Shown: positions 1 through 8,141, numbered from the stretch's first letter. The stretch: DNA of 64,000 nt from Stieleria tagensis (GCF_024129865.1 NZ_JAMYFE010000102.1:41252-105251); one strand, 5' to 3'. The notes: generated from the letters alone by a model not told the origin. Made by a program: numbers and translations.

Positions 1-651
1 AGCCAAAAACGATTGCGACTTCATGCTGCGGAAAAGCCATCGAAGTATTTCACCGCTGCCGAAGTTCACCAGCTGATCGATGCGTCTCCAGTTCAGCTCA
101 AAGCAATGATCTTGCTTTGCCTAAATGCTGGTTATGGTCCGGCGGATTGTGGCAGGCTTCGGATCAGTGACATCGACTTCAAACGAAACTGGATTTCCGG
201 CTTACGTGAAAAAACCGCCATCGCTCGCGCGGCGTGGCTCTGGCCTGAGACGATGTCGGCCATCAACAAAGCAATTCAATCACGCCCATCGCCTCGTCGC
301 GACGAGTGGTCCGACTTGGTTTTCGTCACTCGAAACCGCAAGCCATGGCATCTTGATGGCGATAAAAGCTACCCCATTCAGCAGGCATTCAAAAAAGCCG
401 CTGAGACCGCTGGGGTTTATCGAAAGGGTGTCGGCATCTATGCAATGCGGCATGTTCTCGAGACGGAAGGCGGCACCGATCAAGTGGCGATCAATCACGT
501 CATGGGGCACATTGATCCGTCGATGGCCGGCACCTATCGTGAATCGGTTGACGGCAAGCGAATTAAGCAAGTCTGTCAACGTGTCCGCAAGTGGTTCCAA
601 GCCGGCAAGCCGAAAGCCAAAAGCACCGCCAAGAAACGGGGTGCGAAATGA
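1..651 (+). CDS. Tyrosine recombinase (integrase), planctomycete-type, C-terminal part
   Basis: The reading frame is open from base 1, so the gene starts outside the window and only the catalytic domain is seen. It would catalyse site-specific integration and excision of the element that occupies the first 15.7 kb. Visible landmarks are a GYGPADCGRL segment where most integrases have the first catalytic Arg, then YAMRH (the HxxR box with Tyr in place of the first His), VMGH, and a nucleophile Tyr in GTYRES close to the C-terminus. From memory this layout resembles integrases common in planctomycetes. The stop overlaps the next start (ATGA), so it is co-translated with the following gene. The family call is secure; activity is inferred. 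Confidence 0.85.
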   Translation, partial: SQKRLRLHAAEKPSKYFTAAEVHQLIDASPVQLKAMILLCLNAGYGPADCGRLRISDIDFKRNWISGLREKTAIARAAWLWPETMSAINKAIQSRPSPRRDEWSDLVFVTRNRKPWHLDGDKSYPIQQAFKKAAETAGVYRKGVGIYAMRHVLETEGGTDQVAINHVMGHIDPSMAGTYRESVDGKRIKQVCQRVRKWFQAGKPKAKSTAKKRGAK

Positions 652-1316
652 GCGAGTACTGCCCAGTCAGAAACGGCGTGAAACCGATCGCCGGAGATCT
701 AGAACATTTCGCTAATTTAGACGGTATTGAGATTATCGAGCTATGCCGCTCGGAACGCTATGACGGTCTTTGCAGCAGGCTTACATGCTCAGCGACCACC
801 CATTCTTTTATTCGGTACGACATCAATGGAGGTTCAGCATTTGACCAGAGCCGCAACCTCTTTGACCTTTTGATTGAGTGGCTGATGTTCAACCATCGTG
901 CCGAGGTTGCTCGCCAGTTGCGAACTGATTTTTCGGAGCTGCGACAAGCTGTATTTCTTTGGGAAGATGAGGCACGAACAAAACTAGCGACTCTTGAAAC
1001 CGACAAGATTAACGCACCCAACATCCGAGGTAATCTTGAATGGTTGCTGGGTCAACCAATGCACCGTTGGTACGCGGAGATCCACCAACTTGCAACCGAG
1101 CTACTAAAGTTCCTTCGACACCTGGAAACTTCACTAACGGCAGCGACTAGCGAAACGATCGACACCTACACGGCAAAAGCCTTGTTGGGTACGAAATCAA
1201 ACGCATCTTTACAGCGATGGGCCAAGGCGGCAGGCGTGCAATCTGTCAGCCGGGGATGCTGGAAACGCGATGACATCGAGCGGATTCGGGCCATCCGTGA
1301 AACCTCGAACGACTAG
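648..1316 (+). CDS. Hypothetical protein with C-terminal helix-turn-helix
   Basis: A 222-residue protein starting at the ATG that overlaps the integrase stop. The N-terminal 150 residues match no family I recognise. The last 50 residues, around TAKALLGTKSNASLQRWAKAAG followed by WKRDDIERIRAIRE, look like an excisionase/MerR-type helix-turn-helix with a short wing. Its position directly after the integrase suggests an element-encoded DNA-binding accessory factor or regulator. That role is inference. An upstream in-frame GTG at 591 would add 19 residues inside the integrase and is less likely. Confidence 0.6.
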   Translation: MSEYCPVRNGVKPIAGDLEHFANLDGIEIIELCRSERYDGLCSRLTCSATTHSFIRYDINGGSAFDQSRNLFDLLIEWLMFNHRAEVARQLRTDFSELRQAVFLWEDEARTKLATLETDKINAPNIRGNLEWLLGQPMHRWYAEIHQLATELLKFLRHLETSLTAATSETIDTYTAKALLGTKSNASLQRWAKAAGVQSVSRGCWKRDDIERIRAIRETSND

Positions 1317-1426
1317 TTAGTTTCACTCGTTTCACGGTTTGAAAAACACGCTGGAACCGCGAATCGCAATCGATAACCTGACGAAAGCCAGTGGTAATCA
1401 ACCGCAAACTTTCGAGAGGTTTTCTT

Positions 1427-1675
1427 ATGCGTGATCTGCAATTGCACACCGTCGATGAGGTGGCCGACATCCTTCGGACCCATCGCGAAACCGTCCGCCA
1501 ATGGATTGTCGCCGGCGAACTGGAGGGTACGCCAATGGGACGCGGCAAGGTTCGTCGCAAGTGGCTTGTGAGCGACGAAGCACTGCGGAAGTTCGTCCAG
1601 TATCGCACCGAGGCGGCACAGCCGGGACCGAAGCGAAAGCCGGCACCCCAGGCGTCCGGCAAGCAATGGGTCTAA
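1427..1675 (+). CDS. Excisionase-like HTH DNA-binding protein
   Basis: An 82-residue protein. Residues about 6-60 (LHTVDEVADILRTHRETVRQ, then a basic GRGKVRRKWLVSDEALRKF wing) have the form of the HTH_17 / Xis family, in which one helix-turn-helix recognises direct repeats near att sites or operators. A GAGAGG ribosome site lies 7 bases before the ATG at 1427, which decides the start over an upstream in-frame codon. The tail is basic and Pro-rich. It sits in the integrase operon, so a recombination directionality factor is likely, though a transcriptional regulator is equally possible. Confidence 0.7.
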   Translation: MRDLQLHTVDEVADILRTHRETVRQWIVAGELEGTPMGRGKVRRKWLVSDEALRKFVQYRTEAAQPGPKRKPAPQASGKQWV

Positions 1676-1754
1676 ATGCACAACGCCCAACCATGGCGAA
1701 ATGGCTGGGCGTCGCGACTTTCTTTTTACAACTCCACGGACACGGAGCACTTCT

Positions 1755-2102
1755 ATGTTAGCGAATTCCCATCAAGCAGACCAGCCAAATCTATTTGATT
1801 CCGGGGGCGCGGCAAAAGCCACCAAGGCTGCGGCCTACGCCGACGCCAAACCGAAGATGCCAGAACGTAGGCAGCAGGCACTCGAGCTACTGGCCAACGC
1901 CGGCGATGACGGGCTGACCCGTCACCAGCTAGCCGACGAAATGGACATTCCGTTGTCATCGGCCTGCCCGCTCGCACTGCAAATCTTGCGGGCCCAATTG
2001 GCGGTTGAGACCGGTGAAAAACGGCTGACACCGATGGGGAAACCCGCTGCAGTGTTTGTGATCACGCCGGCCGGTCGCGATGAACTGGGGGCGGGCCAAT
2101 GA
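1755..2102 (+). CDS. Winged-helix DNA-binding protein
   Basis: A 115-residue protein. Residues about 38-110 form a plausible winged helix: RRQQALELLANAGDDGLTRH, a recognition-helix region (IPLSSACPLALQIL) and a beta-wing ending in a TPAGRDEL motif typical of MarR/PadR-like wings. A GGAG lies about 7 bases before ATG 1755. The stop overlaps the next ATG by the ATGA arrangement. It is one of several small DNA-binding proteins of the element. Its target is unknown. Confidence 0.55.
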   Translation: MLANSHQADQPNLFDSGGAAKATKAAAYADAKPKMPERRQQALELLANAGDDGLTRHQLADEMDIPLSSACPLALQILRAQLAVETGEKRLTPMGKPAAVFVITPAGRDELGAGQ

Positions 2103-2695
2103 ACCAACAGCTATCACTCGAAACGCTCGCTGTTCAAATCAATGAGCAGCACTCCCAAGCGACCAACCACGCCAGGACGGCGATTGAGCATGCCAGGCAC
2201 GCCGGTGAGCTACTGATCGAGGCCAAGGCGAGCGTCCCTCATGGCCAATGGCTGGAATGGCTTAGGAAAAATTGTTCTGTATCGGGCCGACAGGCACAGC
2301 GATACATGAAGGTTGCCGCCAACTGGGAACGGATCAGCAAATGCGACGCGGCGTCGTTTTTGACAATTGATCAGTCGATCCGGCATGCACCAGCTGCCGA
2401 CCAGGATCAGGTTTACCGCACTGACAAACTCTTTGCCGAAGCCCAGCAATTCGCGGATGAGCTTGATTCGAAAATCGACTCTGCGGAAACGATTGACGAG
2501 CTATCCTTGCTGCTGGAACTGGCGGAAAGAACGTCTCTCAGTATCGCCGCAACTCGAATCGACATTGAATCAGGGGCCGGGCGTTATCTCAACTCACTGA
2601 CGCCCGCAGAACGACGCTTTGTCTTGACGGCCATCGATCAAGACACCGGCTATACCAAAGCCGACTGGGAACGTGTGCGGAGGGCAAATCGATGA
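2099..2695 (+). CDS. DUF3102 family protein
   Basis: A 198-residue protein. The N-terminal half has the DUF3102 signature: HARTAIEHARHAGELLIEAK, then a HGQWLEWL segment and SGRQAQRYMKVA. DUF3102 proteins are common on phages and plasmids and contain a ParB/HTH-like segment; their function is not established. The gene is coupled by ATGA overlaps to both neighbours. The C-terminal half (two acidic helices) is unassigned. Confidence 0.75.
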   Translation: MNQQLSLETLAVQINEQHSQATNHARTAIEHARHAGELLIEAKASVPHGQWLEWLRKNCSVSGRQAQRYMKVAANWERISKCDAASFLTIDQSIRHAPAADQDQVYRTDKLFAEAQQFADELDSKIDSAETIDELSLLLELAERTSLSIAATRIDIESGAGRYLNSLTPAERRFVLTAIDQDTGYTKADWERVRRANR

Positions 2696-2784
2696 ATGGA
2701 TTCGAGCCCCTTGTTTTGGCGTTCATCGCCGCCGTCAGTGAGTTCGGTCTGCACTGGATCCTGCGATGGAGGGCCGTTCAATGA
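2692..2784 (+). CDS. 30-residue micro-protein, translationally coupled
   Basis: A very short frame whose ATG overlaps the stop of the DUF3102 gene and whose own stop overlaps the ATG of the next gene, giving ATGA at both ends. The product is hydrophobic (GFEPLVLAFIAAVSEFGLHW), long enough for one membrane pass, and ends with two Arg residues. Double coupling in an operon built this way is the main argument that it is translated. It could instead be a spacer that keeps ribosomes moving. Confidence 0.4.
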   Translation: MNGFEPLVLAFIAAVSEFGLHWILRWRAVQ

Positions 2785-2993
2785 ACGAAACCTACCTGAT
2801 CGTAGACGTCCGCAATGGTGGCATCGATGGCTACTACTTCTCCCTGGATGACGCCCAGCGGATCCGACGCTACGCAGCGTCAGAGGTTGGTCACGATGAC
2901 CTAATTGTGGTTCGCGTCACGGGCGACCGCTGCCCGCCGATTGGTGACCGGTGCTTTCTTTCCAACAGAATTGGAGGGTTGAGCAATGAGTGA
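2781..2993 (+). CDS. Small hypothetical protein
   Basis: A 70-residue acidic protein of unknown function. GGAGGG 8 bases upstream points to ATG 2781; an in-frame ATG at 2766 has no ribosome site. The sequence (TYLIVDVRNGGIDGYYFSLD...) is compatible with a small alpha/beta fold. The 3' end overlaps the next gene by 8 bases and carries that gene's GGAGG site. Confidence 0.55.
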   Translation: MNETYLIVDVRNGGIDGYYFSLDDAQRIRRYAASEVGHDDLIVVRVTGDRCPPIGDRCFLSNRIGGLSNE

Positions 2994-5046
2994 ACAGCAA
3001 TCAACAGACGTTGCCGAGTTCCTGCGGGCTTTGCACCCTGATGGTGTGTTCGAGATTCGCGCTCCGCAGTGCCCAGATCGGCCAGACGGTACGTACAAGC
3101 GAACTGTTGCTGGATACTTCGATGATCACGATGCAGCGGCAAAATGCGTGCAGCAAATCGAGGGCTGCCAGCCGGCGGGCATTTATGTTTCATTGAATCC
3201 GATCGACGATTCGCTGCTGGCTGTAACCGACAACGCACTCGATTGGTCGGCTAAATCGACGGCCAAGGATGCTGACATTGCCTGCCGCAGTTGGCTGTTC
3301 ATTGACATCGACGCCCAGAGACGCTCAGGCATCTCATCTACTGACGCCGAACTTTATGCGACTCAGTTGTTGAGTTTCGAGCTAGCCGACTACCTGAGTG
3401 GTCTCGGCTGGCCCGCCCCGCTGTCAGGCATGAGCGGAAACGGTTCTTATCTGTTGTACAGAATTGATCTACCAAACGACGACGAATCGACAGGACTGAT
3501 TCATACCGTCCTGCGGGCACTTGCGGCGAGATTCGACACAGATGACGCTCACGTCGACACAGGGACAGCGAACCCTAGCCGCATCATCAAACTGTTAGGC
3601 ACCGTGGCCCGAAAGGGGGCGGACTTTCAGCCCGAAAGCCGACCGCAGGCAGAGCACCGACCACACCGGCAGAGCTGGTTTAAATCTCCCGCTGGCGAGA
3701 TCGACACAGCCGGATTGGATCAACTGCAAGCTGTGGCGGCAGAATGGGTTCCCGAGCAACCGCCGACAAAGCCAGAAAAGCCATCGGGCGGGCTGCGAAT
3801 GCCAAAACCGATGAAAGACGGCGACTATGAATCAGCGGCACGCCGCGCGATGGAGAAAGTGTCGGAAGGTTGCCAAGGTGAATCTAACGGCGACGGATCG
3901 AGCGTGTTGGTGAAGCTCTGCCGCCAGGTAAAGCGATTCGGATTTGATGGCGACGACGGGGTTCGGTTTGTTCAGAATCATCTTGTCAACTATCCGCTTG
4001 GCAAGGATTGGACGAAGGACGAGATTGCAAAGCGAATCGCCGATGCGAAAGTTAAACCGGGGGAAGCGTGCAACGACTCGCCGCCGTGGGAACCGTCAGG
4101 CGAAAGAACGGCCCAGCCGAAGCCCTCGAAGGATGACCGACCTGACCAGGTTGAAGTTCTAGACAACGGTGCCGATGTTTTTGATCGGGTGGCCGACGAC
4201 TTGCTCGAGGGCAAAGCCGACAACCTTTTCGACTGTGGTGATGCGTTCCCGATGCTCGAGGTTGGACCCGGGCTGCTGACGATCATCGGTGCACCACCGG
4301 GAGCTGGAAAATCAGCGATGGCAATGCAAGTGTTGTATGACGCAATCGCGAATCATACCCAACTGCACGCTGTTGTTGCATCGCTCGAGATGGGCGCGGC
4401 GACCCTCATCAAACGCAAACTGGCGGCACTGCTGGGCTGTGGGTTCAACGCAGTCAGGTTCAACAATCTGACCGATTACCAGCGGCAACAGGTCAAAAAC
4501 CAGCACGGGTTCCGCGACAGCCTAAAACGCATCGGGTTCCTGAAGCAGGATCACAGCGGACTAGGCGACCTGGAAGCCATGCTGGCGAACTCTCAGCGAC
4601 CGGGACTGTTGCTGCTTGATTATGTCCAACTGTTCGGATCCGCCGACGCGAACGCCCAGGACCGTGGCGCTCAAACGATGGCGACCGCTAGGCGGTTCTG
4701 TGAGGCCGGTTGGGCGGTGATCGCAGTATCTGCGGTCAATCGGGCGTCCTACGCCGCTGGCGGCATGGGAGCGTTCAGAGACACGTCAGGCATCGAGTAC
4801 AGCGGAACGTCGGCCTACCTGCTTGAAGAAGCCGAGGACCACACCGGCGACAGGCCATCGATCCGTGAAATGAAACTGCGGTGCATCAAGAATCGCAACG
4901 GACCCTTGCAAAGCTTGGACTTGCTATTCAACGGGCCGCAAATGCTGTTCAGTCCCAGGGAACCAGTGAGCGAATACGAGGGCGCATTTGATTCGTACAA
5001 CGCCGGCACCGAGGCCGACGAACCAGCATGGATGGCAGGCAAATGA
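2986..5046 (+). CDS. Primase-like / DnaB-like helicase fusion (element replication protein)
   Basis: A 686-residue protein. The N-terminal 210 residues resemble an archaeo-eukaryotic primase (prim-pol) domain, with a metal-binding D107-I-D109 in WLFIDIDAQR, a GNGSYLLYRI segment and a PSRIIKLLGT segment. Residues about 280-360 look like a PriCT-type linker. Residues about 420-650 form a RecA/DnaB-type ATPase, with Walker A GAPPGAGKS at 435-443, Walker B LLLLDYVQ (D545) and a Q/R-rich sensor region ending in SAVNR. It should prime and unwind the element's DNA. In relatives I remember the second primase motif contains His where this protein has Ser-Tyr (Y155), so priming may be weakened. GGAGG lies 8 bases before the ATG. 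Confidence 0.75.
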   Translation: MSEQQSTDVAEFLRALHPDGVFEIRAPQCPDRPDGTYKRTVAGYFDDHDAAAKCVQQIEGCQPAGIYVSLNPIDDSLLAVTDNALDWSAKSTAKDADIACRSWLFIDIDAQRRSGISSTDAELYATQLLSFELADYLSGLGWPAPLSGMSGNGSYLLYRIDLPNDDESTGLIHTVLRALAARFDTDDAHVDTGTANPSRIIKLLGTVARKGADFQPESRPQAEHRPHRQSWFKSPAGEIDTAGLDQLQAVAAEWVPEQPPTKPEKPSGGLRMPKPMKDGDYESAARRAMEKVSEGCQGESNGDGSSVLVKLCRQVKRFGFDGDDGVRFVQNHLVNYPLGKDWTKDEIAKRIADAKVKPGEACNDSPPWEPSGERTAQPKPSKDDRPDQVEVLDNGADVFDRVADDLLEGKADNLFDCGDAFPMLEVGPGLLTIIGAPPGAGKSAMAMQVLYDAIANHTQLHAVVASLEMGAATLIKRKLAALLGCGFNAVRFNNLTDYQRQQVKNQHGFRDSLKRIGFLKQDHSGLGDLEAMLANSQRPGLLLLDYVQLFGSADANAQDRGAQTMATARRFCEAGWAVIAVSAVNRASYAAGGMGAFRDTSGIEYSGTSAYLLEEAEDHTGDRPSIREMKLRCIKNRNGPLQSLDLLFNGPQMLFSPREPVSEYEGAFDSYNAGTEADEPAWMAGK

Positions 5047-5366
5047 CAAAACGCAAATCCGACATGAGATGGGAGTCGGGCCGACACATTCACGACATCG
5101 TGTTGCCATCGCTTGAGACCAACTCACAGGCGTCTGTGTTGATGTTCTGCTGGTTTCATGCCAGAGGGCAACACTGCACGTTCAACGCGACATCAAAGCA
5201 GGTAGGCGATTCACTGAACCTTTCTAGCCGACAGGTGAGGCGAATTTTCAGCCAATTGGAGGCCGGTGGAGTTATCCAAACTATCCGCGTCGGTGACGGC
5301 AGAGGAATCCCGTCAACACGCAAGATCACTGGCAAAACGATGCTGAATAAAGGCGGACACCAGTGA
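5043..5366 (+). CDS. Winged-helix protein, possible replication initiator or regulator
   Basis: A 107-residue protein whose ATG overlaps the primase-helicase stop. Residues about 45-95 (FNATSKQVGDSLNLSSRQVRRIFSQLEAGGVIQTIR) are a clear helix-turn-helix with a GDGRG wing, like helix-turn-helix domains of plasmid and phage initiators. Three 22-bp direct repeats begin 14 bases after the stop. A protein of this type next to iterons could bind them, either to start replication or to control the downstream genes. That link is inferred from position. Confidence 0.6.
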   Translation: MTKRKSDMRWESGRHIHDIVLPSLETNSQASVLMFCWFHARGQHCTFNATSKQVGDSLNLSSRQVRRIFSQLEAGGVIQTIRVGDGRGIPSTRKITGKTMLNKGGHQ

Positions 5367-5380
5367 CCCCCTTTATTTCA

Positions 5381-5435
5381 AAAGTAGGACATACGGCGCA
5401 CGAAAGTAGGACATCTGCGACACGAAAGTAGGTCA
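5381..5435 (+). repeat. Three 22-bp iteron-like direct repeats
   Basis: AAAGTAGGACAT occurs at 5381 and 5403, and AAAGTAGGTCA at 5425. Starts are exactly 22 bases apart and the ends of the first two full units share CACG. About two helical turns per unit is the usual spacing of iterons. The array sits between the winged-helix gene and the next gene. It is either the element's replication origin or an operator. Confidence 0.7.
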
Positions 5436-5537
5436 CCCATGTCCTCCTCACAGAAACAGAAACAGCAAGCGGGCGTTTCGTTTGCTTCGCACTCACGCCT
5501 CGCTTGCCCAGACAACTACCAACCCAGGACCCAACCA

Positions 5538-5843
5538 ATGCGACTCACCGAGCTCTCAGAACAGACCCAGCGACACGCCGACCGGATCGGCAAGGCAACC
5601 GACATCGGCCGACCGATCAACGCCAGCCGAATGCTGGCCGACTATGGCAAAGACATCGAGGGCTTTCGGGTGGGATTCCGAAGCTATGACCCCGTTGAGG
5701 CCCATTCGACCGACCGTCACCGCGCGATGGCAACCGATTGTGATGGTGACATTTGGATCACTAAGCGTCTCGCGATCGAGTTGCTTCAGTATTGTGACGT
5801 TCAGTTCGCTGTCTACGTGATCAGCATCCTGGCCGGCCCGTAA
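5538..5843 (+). CDS. Hypothetical protein
   Basis: A 101-residue protein from ATG 5538; an in-frame ATG at 5439, directly after the iterons, would make it 134 residues. The extra N-terminal stretch is Gln/Ser-rich and low in conserved-looking character, so the shorter form is preferred, but an AGGA lies 11 bases before 5538 and neither start has a strong ribosome site. The core has a predicted alpha/beta pattern (DIEGFRVGFRSYDP, DCDGDIWITKRLAIELL) and no known motif. Confidence 0.5.
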   Translation: MRLTELSEQTQRHADRIGKATDIGRPINASRMLADYGKDIEGFRVGFRSYDPVEAHSTDRHRAMATDCDGDIWITKRLAIELLQYCDVQFAVYVISILAGP

Positions 5844-5871
5844 GCCACACCAACATCAAGGAGGCCAGCGA

Positions 5872-6129
5872 ATGCGATCGGGCGACAAATGCAGCGGATG
5901 CGAGAACGGCATTCTGCGGGTTTCCAACACGGTCACCAGCGGAAACCGCAGGACGCAGTATCTCGCCTGCCAGAACAAGGATTGTAACTTCACATCAAAA
6001 GATTCTTTCATCGTCGATGATGCAGGCCGGCGGATCTTGGAGGTTGACCAGATGCGAGAGACGATCAGTCGGCAGCAACTGCTCATCGAGCAACTGACAC
6101 GCGAACTTGGTTTCTTCAGATCAGCATGA
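5872..6129 (+). CDS. Zinc-ribbon protein with coiled-coil tail
   Basis: An 85-residue protein with a strong AAGGAGG site 6 bases before the ATG. Four cysteines, in CSGC near residue 7 and CQNKDC near residue 34, form a likely zinc ribbon. The C-terminal 30 residues (DQMRETISRQQLLIEQLTREL) are a short coiled coil. It starts the structural gene block and may be a transcription or assembly factor; the function is unknown. Confidence 0.6.
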   Translation: MRSGDKCSGCENGILRVSNTVTSGNRRTQYLACQNKDCNFTSKDSFIVDDAGRRILEVDQMRETISRQQLLIEQLTRELGFFRSA

Positions 6130-6248
6130 GTTTTTTAGCAGACCTGCTAAACGGGAGCATTGGAATCGCAATGCCGCCTGCAATGATGTGCGTGTTGGCG
6201 GGACAAAATAACCAAACAGGGACGGAACATGACACAGAACGCTTTTAA
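6126..6248 (+). CDS. Possible 40-residue micro-protein
   Basis: The frame opens at an ATG overlapping the zinc-ribbon stop (ATGA) and ends 20 bases inside the capsid gene. The product has a hydrophobic, Met-rich middle (IGIAMPPAMMCVLAG). Position and overlap fit the coupled style of this operon. Composition alone does not prove it is coding, and it may only be a leader that lies across the capsid ribosome site. Confidence 0.3.
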   Translation: MSFLADLLNGSIGIAMPPAMMCVLAGQNNQTGTEHDTERF

Positions 6249-7203
6249 GATTCCACGTGAGATCCAGGCGATCAGCGGGGCCAAGTTGATCAGCTTGCTG
6301 ACCAGCCAAGCAAAGAACGAGATGGTAGAGCTCGCGGCAAGAACGCTCTCAGGGATTGTGATTCACTACGCTGCACAGAACGGTGTCGTGCGTCGCTTTG
6401 GAAACGTCGCGAACATCACGCCAAGCATGAACGCAATTCCAATTGTGGACTCCAATTCGCTCGAGGTATCGCATGTCGCGCGTTTGGAAACGAAAGATCC
6501 CGGCGACACGACACCCCGGCTAAAGCTGGTGGATCCCAATCCATCAAAGACCTACGTCCGATACATTTTCTCGGACGAACTTCTAGAGGATTCTGTTGCC
6601 CTACTGAACGCAATGGCAAAAGGGGCCGGCAACGCTATTGCATCGGACGAAGACCGAAATGCTTTTATAGGCGATGGCTCCGAATCGTCCGGTTTTGTTG
6701 TCGGTATCGTCGATGCCCTGCAAGCATCCAGCCTGCAATCTGCGGCCACCGGAAACACATCGGTCGACACCCTCGACATCGACGACTTTCTGAATGTATC
6801 CGAGAAGCTGCCGGAGCTTGACGCTGAAAAGCCTCGCTGGTTCATGAGTCGATCGGCATACACGAAATCAGTTTTGCGACTGGCTGGAGCCGACGCTCTC
6901 ACGCAATCATCTCCTGATGACGCTGATGGATGGCTGCTAAATCATCGCGTTCACTTCATCCCCGGAATGCCCAGTGCAGACGCCGCCGCGGGATCGACGG
7001 TCGCTCTGTTCGGTCACCTGGACCAAGCAACGGTTCTAGGCGATTACGGTGATTTAAGAGTGACAGAGCACGAGATTTTCTCCACCTGCCAAACGGCGGT
7101 GAGCATTCGGAAGATGAGCGACTTTGTTTGCTGGGACCAAGGGTCAACCGACCCCAACGACCCAGCAGGTGCGATTGTCGGCCTGCAGCTCGCTGAGGTG
7201 TAG
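6229..7203 (+). CDS. Phage major capsid protein, HK97-fold family
   Basis: A 324-residue protein. The pattern is that of HK97-type capsid proteins: an N-terminal helix, a FGNVANITPS...PIVDSN strand region, the FSDELLEDS spine-helix motif near residue 115, an ASDEDRNAFIGDGSESSGFVVGI segment, and a C-terminal A-domain with DLRVTEHEIFSTCQTAVSIR. About 320 residues without a long N-terminal delta domain means it is already short, so scaffolding must come from elsewhere. A GGGACGGA site precedes ATG 6229. It lies before, not after, the head protease, the reverse of the usual order. Confidence 0.8.
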   Translation: MTQNAFKIPREIQAISGAKLISLLTSQAKNEMVELAARTLSGIVIHYAAQNGVVRRFGNVANITPSMNAIPIVDSNSLEVSHVARLETKDPGDTTPRLKLVDPNPSKTYVRYIFSDELLEDSVALLNAMAKGAGNAIASDEDRNAFIGDGSESSGFVVGIVDALQASSLQSAATGNTSVDTLDIDDFLNVSEKLPELDAEKPRWFMSRSAYTKSVLRLAGADALTQSSPDDADGWLLNHRVHFIPGMPSADAAAGSTVALFGHLDQATVLGDYGDLRVTEHEIFSTCQTAVSIRKMSDFVCWDQGSTDPNDPAGAIVGLQLAEV

Positions 7204-7205
7204 GC

Positions 7206-7892
7206 ATGAGCAAATCAACACGATTCTTTAATCTTGCCGCTGCCCCAAAGTCGGCAAAGCGTGACGCCGGCAAACAGTTGCAAATCAAGATTCAGAACGG
7301 CGATAACGGTGCCGAGATTTTGATCTACGAACAAATCGGCGAGGACTATTGGGGCGATGGGATTTCCGCTCGGTCGGTTGTCGATTTCCTAAACGCCAAC
7401 CGGCAAAAGCCTGTTGAAGTCAGGATCAACTCACCGGGTGGATTCGTTTACGACGGCCTGACGATCTACAACGCGATGGCGTCACACTCTGGGCGTGTCA
7501 CGGTGACGATTGAGGGGCTGGCATACTCGGCAGCGTCATTTATCGCAATGGCAGGTGATCACGTGCGTATGTATCCCGCTAGCGACATCGGCATCCACCG
7601 TGCGTCAGTCATCACAATCGGGAACCAGAAGGACCACCAAGCATCACGTGAGTGGCTGGCGACGATTGACGAGCATCTGATCGACATCTACCAGGCAAAG
7701 TCCGGTCGCCCTCGAAAGGAAATCGTCGGTTGGATTGACGGTGTGAGTGATGGCACCGTCTTCAGTGCTGCCCAGGCCAAGCAAATTGGTTTCTGCGATG
7801 AAATCATCGGCAATTCGAGCAAGGGCACCAACTCAATGTCGGTGATGAATCGAGCGAAGATGCAACTCCTAAGATCGAGGGCCGGAGCATAG
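7206..7892 (+). CDS. ClpP-like phage head maturation protease
   Basis: A 228-residue serine protease of the ClpP/S14 fold used by phages to mature proheads. Visible are the INSPGG oxyanion strand (75-79), the nucleophile elbow GLAYSAAS with S108, and the catalytic His in IGIHRA (H131). The gene starts 2 bases after the capsid stop, so the two are co-translated. The only expected substrate here is the neighbouring capsid protein or an internal scaffold. No separate scaffold gene is visible. Confidence 0.85.
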   Translation: MSKSTRFFNLAAAPKSAKRDAGKQLQIKIQNGDNGAEILIYEQIGEDYWGDGISARSVVDFLNANRQKPVEVRINSPGGFVYDGLTIYNAMASHSGRVTVTIEGLAYSAASFIAMAGDHVRMYPASDIGIHRASVITIGNQKDHQASREWLATIDEHLIDIYQAKSGRPRKEIVGWIDGVSDGTVFSAAQAKQIGFCDEIIGNSSKGTNSMSVMNRAKMQLLRSRAGA

Positions 7893-7913
7893 CCACCCAA
7901 GTATCTAGCGAAT

Positions 7914-7982
7914 CACCGACGTGCATCGGTGCCTTGGTTGGGACGGCCCGAGGTGGGCTGGTTCAGTGTCCAGCCTGCCTCG
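7914..7982 (+). other. Two consecutive RNA hairpins in a 249-bp gap
   Basis: Between the protease and tape-measure genes there is a stem CACCGA / TCGGTG (7914-7919 with 7926-7931). It is followed by a 13-bp imperfect stem (7949-7961 with 7970-7982, 8-base loop). The third hairpin of the gap is the terminator listed next. The gap has no plausible gene. A structured untranslated RNA is possible, but the folding was judged by eye. Confidence 0.4.
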
Positions 7983-8000
7983 CGGTCTCCACCCGCACCC

Positions 8001-8023
8001 GCACCCCGGGGGGTGCCTTTTTT
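8001..8023 (+). terminator. Rho-independent terminator after the head protease gene
   Basis: GCACCC, a CGGG loop and GGGTGC, then C and six T residues. This is a textbook intrinsic terminator on the + strand and separates the capsid/protease transcript from the tape-measure gene. Confidence 0.7.
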
Positions 8024-8141
8024 CTGGGGGCCGACCGGGCACGACTACCCGTTGCCCTTCTCTGCGTGCGTGTGCATCAAAATGAATTTCGCACGAACCG
8101 CCCAGTAACGTGCAAATAGCAACAAAAACCGAGGTTTTCTA

